Shown: positions 41,867 to 49,200 of the stretch, one piece after another
Numbering within the stretch: the first letter of the stretch is position 1
Layout of the letters: the number at the start of each line of letters is the position of its first letter
Program-made: the position numbers and the translations under genes
The notes under the pieces: generated by a model
Seen by the model: the letters and a program-made list of their open reading frames with translations, nothing else
Database searches by the model: none
Told to the model about the DNA's origin: nothing
Assembly (NCBI RefSeq): GCF_005144585.1
Contig: NZ_SSMQ01000004.1
Coordinates: 1-64,000 of the forward strand
Reading direction: 5' to 3'
DNA: 64,000 nucleotides
From: Polyangium fumosum
GTDB lineage: Bacteria > Myxococcota_A > Polyangia > Polyangiales > Polyangiaceae

Positions 41867-41867
41867 G

Positions 41868-42416
41868 TCACTTTCCTCCGGCGAGGCGGACCACGTCCGT
41901 CATGAGAGATTCGACCGCCTCGGGCTGCTCCACGTGGCCCGAGGGTTCGAGCTTCTTGCCGGCGTAACGGACGAGCTCGACGCCGTCGAGCTCGCGACGC
42001 GCCATTCCTTTGGCATCCACGTGGTACACGGAGAGCGCGAGCGCCGTGAAATACATTTTTCCTTTGTCGTCGCGACGCAGAAAGACCACCGCGTCCTCCC
42101 CCGCCTTGAGCGCGGCGTCACCGAGGACCTTCTGCGTCTTGCCCCGGTGTGTCCCGCCGAACTGCTGGACGACGACACGCCCCTCGGCTTTCCCCTTGAG
42201 GAGCTGCACCACGTCGAGCTCGGTGCGGGTCACGAGGCCCCGGCCATCCTCGGATTCGTCCGTGACCGCCTTCCTCACACGCACCCGGACCACGAGGTCC
42301 GAACGGTTGACGAGCTCTTCGCGCGAAAGGAAGAGCATGGTCGTCGCGTCCGCCACGGCGCTGACGCCGAGCAAGACGATGGCCGCGAGCGCGGCCAAAT
42401 ACTTTCTGAAGCTCAT
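41868..42416 (-). CDS. Exported small protein, operon partner of the matrixin
   Basis: 182 residues from the ATG at 42416, preceded by GAGGAGG. The signal peptide (AALAAIVLLGVSAVADA) is followed by a beta-rich domain: LVNRSDLVVRVRVRKAV, TELDVVQLLKGKAEGRVVV, QFGGTHRG, AGEDAVVFLRRDDKGKMYF. This order (a solvent-exposed beta fold with a QFGG-G turn) recurs next to matrixin-like genes in myxobacteria, as far as I recall. Its stop lies one base before the protease start, so they are translationally linked. It may be an inhibitor, chaperone or substrate presenter for the protease (inference). Confidence 0.8.
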   Translation of the reverse strand: MSFRKYLAALAAIVLLGVSAVADATTMLFLSREELVNRSDLVVRVRVRKAVTDESEDGRGLVTRTELDVVQLLKGKAEGRVVVQQFGGTHRGKTQKVLGDAALKAGEDAVVFLRRDDKGKMYFTALALSVYHVDAKGMARRELDGVELVRYAGKKLEPSGHVEQPEAVESLMTDVVRLAGGK

Positions 42417-42655
42417 GAAGTGCCTCCTCGATCCGGGCCGCTTCGGCCTTTCGTTCCACCATGCCAAGCGTCGCTCGGCGTGTAAAGCGACCCCCACGCG
42501 CAGGGCCGTCCGTGTTCAGCGACGACCCAAATTTGATTTCCGACTGGAAAGCCAGCGCGCCCGGCGCGTCTCCGTCACGACGAAAATGGGTGGCGTTTCG
42601 AGCACCGCAGGCTACCTCCGGCGTGTACCTTTCGGGCCTCTCTGAGGAGTCATCC

Positions 42656-43423
42656 ATGAAACGTGCTTCGTTGCGATCGTTCTGCCTCGCCTCCCTCTTC
42701 GTCGTGGGCACCACGATCGCCGCCTGCGGAACGGACACCACGGGACTGTTTGCCTCCGGCGGCCAAGGGGCCGGCGCCTCGGGCGGCGCAGGCGGGCAAG
42801 GCGGCGCGGGCAACGGCGGCGCGGGTCAAGGTGGCGCAGGCAACGGAGGCGCGGGGCAAGGTGGCGCAGGCAACGGAGGCTCGGGTCAAGGCGGCGCAGG
42901 CAACGGCGGCGCGGGGCAAGGTGGCGCAGGCAACGGCCCATCGAGTTCGTCGAGCAGCACGCAAAGCTCATCGTCCGGGCCGATGCCCCCGGTCGTCATG
43001 GTCGCATGTGGCGACGTGGCCTGTCCCGTGAGCGGCCAGAGCGCATGCTGCTGGGACGACAGCAACTACAACGACCCGCCCCAGGGCGAGTGCGTGAGCG
43101 GCCCGGACGACAACGACAACTGCGCCACGGAGTTCGGCGGCAACGGCCAACCTGGCTTCGAGTCGCGCATCGAATGCCAGCTCCCCGAGCACTGCCCCGC
43201 CGGCACGGTCTGCTGCGGCGACCTCACGCAGACGCAAGGCGGCAACTGGTATCCGCTCCTCCGTTGTGCCGCCACCTGTACGTACCCCCAGCAGCGCGTC
43301 CTCTGCGACCCGCAAGCCCCCGACACGGACTGCCCCGTCATCCAGACCGGACAGGGCCCGGTGCAGATGACCTGCCAGCCGAGCACGATCCTCCCGGACG
43401 GCTACAACATCTGCCGTCCCTGA
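42656..43423 (+). CDS. Gly/Ala-repeat lipoprotein with Cys-rich C-terminus
   Basis: 255 residues from the ATG at 42656 (GAGGAG upstream). The signal peptide ends TTIAACGTD (lipobox). A glycine-rich tether of four-plus QGGAGNGGAG decapeptides and a Ser run follow, then a domain with many Cys (MVACGDVACPVSGQSACCWD, EHCPAGTVCCGDL, LRCAATCTYP). It has the same architecture as other tethered surface lipoproteins in this window. Ligand unknown. Divergent from the matrixin operon across 239 bp. Confidence 0.85.
   Translation: MKRASLRSFCLASLFVVGTTIAACGTDTTGLFASGGQGAGASGGAGGQGGAGNGGAGQGGAGNGGAGQGGAGNGGSGQGGAGNGGAGQGGAGNGPSSSSSSTQSSSSGPMPPVVMVACGDVACPVSGQSACCWDDSNYNDPPQGECVSGPDDNDNCATEFGGNGQPGFESRIECQLPEHCPAGTVCCGDLTQTQGGNWYPLLRCAATCTYPQQRVLCDPQAPDTDCPVIQTGQGPVQMTCQPSTILPDGYNICRP
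42797..42937 (+). repeat. 30-bp tandem repeats coding QGGAGNGGAG
   Basis: Four full units (42797, 42827, 42857, 42887) and a 21-bp partial unit. Wobble differences between units are few. They code for a flexible Gly/Ala/Asn tether and can vary in number in-frame. Confidence 0.92.
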
Positions 43424-43663
43424 GCCCGCCCGTGTGGACCCCCAGCGCGTGTCGAGTATGGAAACATCGCACATCCCCCAACGTGCACATCCATGCACGT
43501 GGCCCGGGGTGCGTTCGCGGGGGGGACCGCGAACTCGTGTTCACGGGACAAACCCGCGGCCCTCGCGCCGTGCGACGAACGGGGATATCCTAGGACCCGG
43601 AAGCGCCCGCTGGACCACGGAGCCAAGCGACCGCCTCCCTCTCGAGGAGCCCAGGAACCAGCC

Positions 43664-44521
43664 ATGCAGAGTGGAAAGAGTCTGCGCTTGATGCCCGACC
43701 CGGCAGGCATCTCCGGCGATCCCGCGGCGGTGATCCCCCTGCTGGAGGAGATCGAAGCGCTGCCCGAGAGCGCCACCGGCGCGCTCGTCTTCGGCCCCCC
43801 GACGCAAGGCACGGTGCTCGTCGAGAACGGTCGAATCTGCTGGGCCGCGGCGTCCGGCATGGAACGTCGCCTCGCAGAGCTGCTCCGGGCCTACGCGGAC
43901 GAACCCCCGGAGTCGAAGCGGATCGAGGACGTCTACAAGCGCTGCAAGCGCGACCAGATCCCAGTCGTCAAAGCCCTCGTCGACAGCGGGCTCGTATCCC
44001 TCGACGGCCTCAAAGAGGTGATCCGGCAGCACACGTCGGAGGCGCTGATCGCCCTCACACGCGAGCCGCTGCGGGAAGCGCCGAACTGGGCACCGCACAA
44101 GCACCAAGGATACGACGCGAAGTTCACGTTCGATCCATGCGAGCTCATCGTGAGCGTGGGCGGCGTCTTCCACCCGGATCTCGCAGGGCGCGCGCGCCTC
44201 GACTTCGACGGGCTCCTGCGCTCGGGCGTGTACGCCGTGTCGTTCGCGCGCGCGCCGCAATCGAACACGCCGGTACCGATCTACCGCTCCCCGGGCGCAT
44301 ACTTCACGCTCCGCCAGGTGATGTCGCTCGGCCGGTGGGCGTTCTCCGCGCTCGACGTCTGCAACGCCTACAGCGCACGGGCGAGGATCGCAGCCACCCT
44401 CGTCGAGCCAGGCGAGTACCTCGTGGCCTGGCAGTCGCGCGGCGTCGTGAGCGTGGCGCAGTGCGAAGACTCGATGAGCTTCGCGTTCATCGTGGGCAAA
44501 CGCGCACGCGCAACTTCCTGA
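43664..44521 (+). CDS. PATAN/DUF4388-like protein
   Basis: 285 residues from the ATG at 43664 (AGGAACC upstream). The N-terminal half resembles PATAN-type modules: SATGALVFGPPTQGTVLVEN, GRICWAAASGMERRLAELL, then helices with DQIPVVKALVDSGLVSLDG. The second half (FDPCELIVSVGGVF, FTLRQVMSLGRWAF, TLVEPGEYLVAWQSRGVVS) is a separate beta-helix domain with no known name. No signal peptide, thus cytoplasmic. PATAN-type proteins in myxobacteria often belong to signalling chains (family knowledge); the assignment is by pattern only. It ends just before the four-hairpin array. Confidence 0.72.
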   Translation: MQSGKSLRLMPDPAGISGDPAAVIPLLEEIEALPESATGALVFGPPTQGTVLVENGRICWAAASGMERRLAELLRAYADEPPESKRIEDVYKRCKRDQIPVVKALVDSGLVSLDGLKEVIRQHTSEALIALTREPLREAPNWAPHKHQGYDAKFTFDPCELIVSVGGVFHPDLAGRARLDFDGLLRSGVYAVSFARAPQSNTPVPIYRSPGAYFTLRQVMSLGRWAFSALDVCNAYSARARIAATLVEPGEYLVAWQSRGVVSVAQCEDSMSFAFIVGKRARATS

Positions 44522-44545
44522 CGCGCAGCTTCTCGACGAATAGCG

Positions 44546-44648
44546 CCGGGGTTTCACCCCGGACCCGACGAGGGGTTGTCCACCCCTCGACCCGGACCAG
44601 GGCACGGCCCTGGACCGCAGGTGCATCGACCGCGATGCGGTCGATGCA
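44546..44648. repeat. Array of four successive hairpins between convergent genes
   Basis: Four inverted repeats follow one another: CCGGGGT/ACCCCGG (44546-44562), CGAGGGGT/ACCCCTCG (44569-44589), an 11-bp stem with one mismatch around CCAGGGC/GCCCTGG (44593-44617), and a perfect 12-bp TGCATCGACCGC/GCGGTCGATGCA (44622-44648). Loops are 3-5 bases and gaps are 3-6 bases. No T-tract. It occupies most of the 149 bp between two convergent stops. Possible roles: bidirectional terminator, REP-like element, or structured RNA. Confidence 0.85.
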
Positions 44649-44670
44649 AGGGTGCGTCGGCAACCCCCTC

Positions 44671-46278
44671 TCAGGGTGAAGGTTCCAGTTCCAATTCGAG
44701 CTCGGGTGGAACGGGCTGCGGTGGCAACGGAACCGAGACGCGCACGCCGTCATGCACCGGGACGACGACCGGCAAGGCCGCTCGCTGGGAAGGTGCGTCG
44801 CGCTCGGCGACGGTGCGCGCAGCGACGACGCGTTGCGGCGACAGCGAGTCGTTGAAGAGACAAACGTCGAGGGCCGCGGACGTCGGCTTGATGTCACACG
44901 CGACGACCGGACGCGCGGCACGCGTAATCCGCGCGAGGACGCTCTCCTCATCGGAGCTCGACGGGCCCAGCGAGGCGAGCACGTCGAGGGCGCGCGGATC
45001 CCGATGGTACGCGAGCATCTTCGCCGCATGGATGCGCACCACACGCTGGCGCGCGCGCGAGAGTTCGAAGAACGCATCCGGGGACGCAGGCTCGCGGCCC
45101 GCTTCGAGGAGGCCAAGGCGCGGCGGATCGATGCGCATCTCGGTGCCCGGCGCCTTGAGGTGCCACTTGATCGCGCGGCCCGGGGCGAGCGGCCTTCCCC
45201 AGTAGAGCCCACGATCGGTGGCGCCCACACGGCGGTTCTGATCATCGCGGCGAGCAAACGTGACGAGAACGCTGACGTCACGCAGTTGCTTCCCCCCATT
45301 GTTCACGACCGAAAGATCGAAGTCGTACCCACGTCGCTCTGAAGGAACCACGCGGCCGGAGCCATCTTCAGGTCGCGACGCGAGCAAGACTTCGAGCACC
45401 GGGAGCCCCTCGTTCCACAAAGGAGACGCGGCACGCGCGCACACACAACGAGGGAGGCGTTGTTCGCCGGAAGATGCGTCCACGGGAGAAGGCGCGGGAA
45501 ACGCGGAGCCGAGGCCTGGAACGAGGAGCGGCACGTGCGGCGCGACGGCCGCGGGCTCGGGGGGTTTGCCGTAACGCTGGAAGAACGAGATGCCGAGCAC
45601 GGAGAGCGCGGCCACGAGCGCGACGAGGAGCGGCGCGCGCGCCCACGCAGGGAGCGACGCCTCGGGGACGGGCGGCGCGGGCGGCGGGGCGAAGGGTGCG
45701 GTCGCGACAGGGACGAACCCGAGGCGCTGGCAAAGCGCGACCTCGAACGTCTCCGCGAGGCGATCGGAGCCGGGCCCGCCCCAGGTGGCGAACCGAAGGA
45801 GCTCCCGCAAAAGGAACCAACATCCCGCCGCAACGACGACCCCCACCGCGAGCCGACCAAGCCAGCCCGTCACGAGCGGAGCAGGAGAAGCGAGCGCTGC
45901 GAGCAGGCCGAGCGGTCCGGGCAGCATCACGACGGCGAGCGCCGCGCGCCTCCGCGCCTCGTACGCGCGGGCGAGGGCCTCGCGTGGATCGTACGTGAAG
46001 CGCGCGAGCGTGAAGCGCGTGTAAGGCGCGGCGATCGAGGGATCGAGCGCGAGGCAGAGCGCGCGGCCACGCCGCACGAGGCCACGGATCGCCGTGTACG
46101 GCACGCGCATCTCCACGGCCTCCGCGACGCTGCCCGGCACGAAGCCGCTACGAAAGCCGGCCGCGCGCACGAGCTCGATCTCGAGGACGTCGGGCAAGAG
46201 CGTCAAGCGGACGGCGCCCACCGCGTTCGCACCTTCGGCCGCGAGGGCGAGGGCTCCAACGGTGAACGTACCTGCCAT
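44671..46278 (-). CDS. Polytopic membrane protein of unknown function
   Basis: 535 residues. An N-terminal beta domain (VGALALAAEGANAVGAVRLT, LEIELVRAAGF) is followed by two close helices (AALAVVMLPGPLGLLAALAS and LAVGVVVAAGCWFLLRELL) and a third (APLLVALVAALSVLGISFF) near residue 225. The C-terminal 280 residues are exported in the likely topology, with DFDLSVVNNGGKQLRDVSVL suggesting an Ig-like segment and one Cys pair. No motif links it to a known family. It starts 3 bp after the uvrA-like stop, so the two may share a transcript although their functions look unrelated. Confidence 0.75.
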   Translation of the reverse strand: MAGTFTVGALALAAEGANAVGAVRLTLLPDVLEIELVRAAGFRSGFVPGSVAEAVEMRVPYTAIRGLVRRGRALCLALDPSIAAPYTRFTLARFTYDPREALARAYEARRRAALAVVMLPGPLGLLAALASPAPLVTGWLGRLAVGVVVAAGCWFLLRELLRFATWGGPGSDRLAETFEVALCQRLGFVPVATAPFAPPPAPPVPEASLPAWARAPLLVALVAALSVLGISFFQRYGKPPEPAAVAPHVPLLVPGLGSAFPAPSPVDASSGEQRLPRCVCARAASPLWNEGLPVLEVLLASRPEDGSGRVVPSERRGYDFDLSVVNNGGKQLRDVSVLVTFARRDDQNRRVGATDRGLYWGRPLAPGRAIKWHLKAPGTEMRIDPPRLGLLEAGREPASPDAFFELSRARQRVVRIHAAKMLAYHRDPRALDVLASLGPSSSDEESVLARITRAARPVVACDIKPTSAALDVCLFNDSLSPQRVVAARTVAERDAPSQRAALPVVVPVHDGVRVSVPLPPQPVPPELELELEPSP

Positions 46279-46281
46279 GCG

Positions 46282-49200
46282 TCAAGCCTCCGCCGCAAGG
46301 GCCATGTCCGACGCGGGCCTCTCGAAGAGCGCGCGGAGGACACGCCCCGTCGCGGTCGCGCGTCGCGCAACGACCTCGGGAGATCCTTCGGCCACGACAC
46401 GACCGCCGCCCTTGCCGCCTTCGGGTCCGAGCTCGATCACGTGATCGGCGGCCGCGATCACGGCGGGGTGATGCTCGATGATCAGGAGCGAGTGCCCGCG
46501 CTGCACGAGGCGATCGAGGACGGCCACGAGGCGCGCGACGTCGGAGAGGTGCAGACCCGTGGTGGGCTCGTCGAGCACGTAGAGCGTGGGCTTGGCGCGC
46601 GTGCCGCTGCAAAGCTCGTCTGCCAGCTTGAGGCGTTGCGCTTCGCCGCCCGAGAGCGTGTGCGAGCCCTGGCCGAGCCGCAGATACCCCACGCCGAGAT
46701 CACACATCGTGGCGAGCGGCTCGCGGATCTTCGGGTGCGCCGCGAAGAGCTCGGCCGCCTCCTCGGCCGTACGGAGCAGGACATCGCCGATCGACATGCC
46801 GAGGTAACGTACGTCGAGCGTGGCCGGCTCGAAACGTGTTCCGCCGCAAGCCTCGCAGGTCGTCACGACGTCGGGCAAGAAAGACATCTCGTGCGAGATG
46901 ACCCCCTGCCCTTCGCACACCTCGCAACGACCGCCCTTCGCCGTGTTGAACGAGAACCGCGCGGGATCGTAGCCGCGCATCTTCGCGTCGGGCGTCGCGG
47001 CGAAGAGCTTGCGGACCTCGTCCCATACGCCGAGGAAGGTGGCGGGGATGGAGCGCGGCGTGCGGCCGATGGGAGATTGATCCACGGCGACGGCGCGCGC
47101 GAGCGAGGGCGGCAGGTGGAGCGCATCGTGCGGACCGGGATCGGGCCCCGCGAGGCCGAGGGCGCGCCGCACCGCCGGGTAGAGCACGTGCCGAACGAGC
47201 GTGCTCTTGCCGGATCCGGAGACACCGGCGACGACGGTCATGCGTCCGAGCGGAACACGCAGCGCGTCCACGCGGAGGTTGTGCGCGCGCGCGCCCTCGA
47301 TCTCCAGGAACGCGTCGGCAGGGCCGAGCCGCACGCGGGCCGAGGCGAGCGCGCGCTCGCCGGAGAGCGCCTTCGCAGTGGGCGAGTTTGCCGTGCGTAA
47401 CACCTCCGACGGCGTTCCTTGGGCCACGATGCGACCGCCGCCGCGACCCCCCGTGGGACCGAGATCGATGAGGTAATCGGCAGCGCGGATGGTGTCCGCG
47501 TCGTGCTCGACCATGAGCACGGTGCTGCCCATCCCGGCGAGCTTGCGCAGGTTGTCGAGCAGCCGATGCGTGTCGCGCGGGTGCAGGCCGATCGTGGGTT
47601 CGTCGAGCACGTAGAGCGCGCCTGTGAGCCCGCTGCCGAGCTGCGCTGCGAGCCGGAGCCGCTGCATCTCGCCGCCGGAGAGCGTGGCGGCGCGGCGATC
47701 GAGCGCGAGGTAGCCGAGCCCGACCTCCTCGACGAACGCGAGCCGCCGCGCGAGCTCGCGGTGCGGCGCCTCTGCGATGAGCGCGCGCTCTCCGTCGAAG
47801 CGGAGCGTCTTCGCCCAGCGCACGGCCTCGGACACCGAGCGCGCAGTCGCCTCGTGGTACCGGTCCCCCGCGAGGCGCACCGAGCGCGGGACGGGCGCGA
47901 GCCGCGAGCCGCCGCATGCCGTGCACGGCTCGTTCGAGGCATCCGTGGGATCGGCGTCCTCGCTCCCACCGAGCACGCCCGTCCCCTCGCAGGCCTCGCA
48001 GCGGCCTTGCTTGGTGTTGAACGAGAACCAGCGCGGATCGAGCTCGGGGACGCCCGCGCCGCAGCGAGGGCAGGTGCGCGTGGTGGAGAGCAGCTCTTCC
48101 TGGCCACGCGTATTGACGAGCTTGAGCGAGCCCTTGCCGAAGGTGAGCGCGCGGTCGAACGTGGCGCGATCAAGCGCGTCGAGCTTGCCCTCGTGCATCA
48201 CGAGATCGATCGAGTGCTCGCGCCGTTTGTCGAGGCGCGGCGGATCATCGGTGCTCGCCCGCGCGCCGTCGACGATCGCGTCCGTGATGCCCGCGCGCGC
48301 CGCCGCCGTGAAGACGTCGAGGTACGTGCCCTTGCGCGCGACGACCGCGGGCGCGAGCAACGTGCGCGCGCCCCGCGTGGCGAGCAGCGCGCGGTACACC
48401 TCGTCGGGCGCGCGAGCGGTGATGGGGACGTCGCACGTCGGGCAGTGCGGCTCGCCCACCTTGGCGAAGAGGAGCCGCAGGTAGTGGGCGATCTCCGTGA
48501 CGGTCGCGACCGTCGAGTTCGATCCCGAGCGCGTCGTGCGCTGTTCGAGCGCGATCGCAGGCGGCACGCCCGTCACGCGATCGACATCGGGGCGCGGCAT
48601 CGACGGGAGGAACTGGCGCGCATACGGCGTGAGCGTCTCCAGGAAGCGCCGCTGCCCCTCGGCGAACACGACGTCGAACGCGAGCGTGCTCTTGCCCGAT
48701 CCGCTCGGCCCCGTGACGACGACGATCTGGCCGTGCGGGATCGACGTGCAGACCTCGGCGAGGTTGTGCTCGCGCGCGTGGACGATCTCGATCGCCGACG
48801 GCGCGGGCGGATAGGCCGGTGTTGCGCGGCGCGACGCGTCTCCGTTTGCCTTGCCCTTTCGCCGCGACGACGAGGGCGGCGACGAGGGTCTCGCGAGGTG
48901 CGCTGCGAGCGCGTGTCCCGTGCGCGTGTTCGTGCGCGCGACCTCCTCGGCTGTCCCCTCGGCGACGATCTGCCCGCCGTCGCTGCCCGCACCGGGCCCG
49001 AGATCCACGACCCAGTCGGCGGCCGCGATCACGTCGAGATCGTGATCAACGACGATGACGCTCCCGCCGCCGCGCACGAGATCCCGCAGGGCCTGGTTGA
49101 GCAGCAGCACCTCCTCCGCGTGCAGGCCCGCGCTCGGCTCGTCGAGCAGAAAAAGCGCGCCCGCCGTCCGTTCGCCGAGGGCGCGCGCGAGCTTGAGCCG

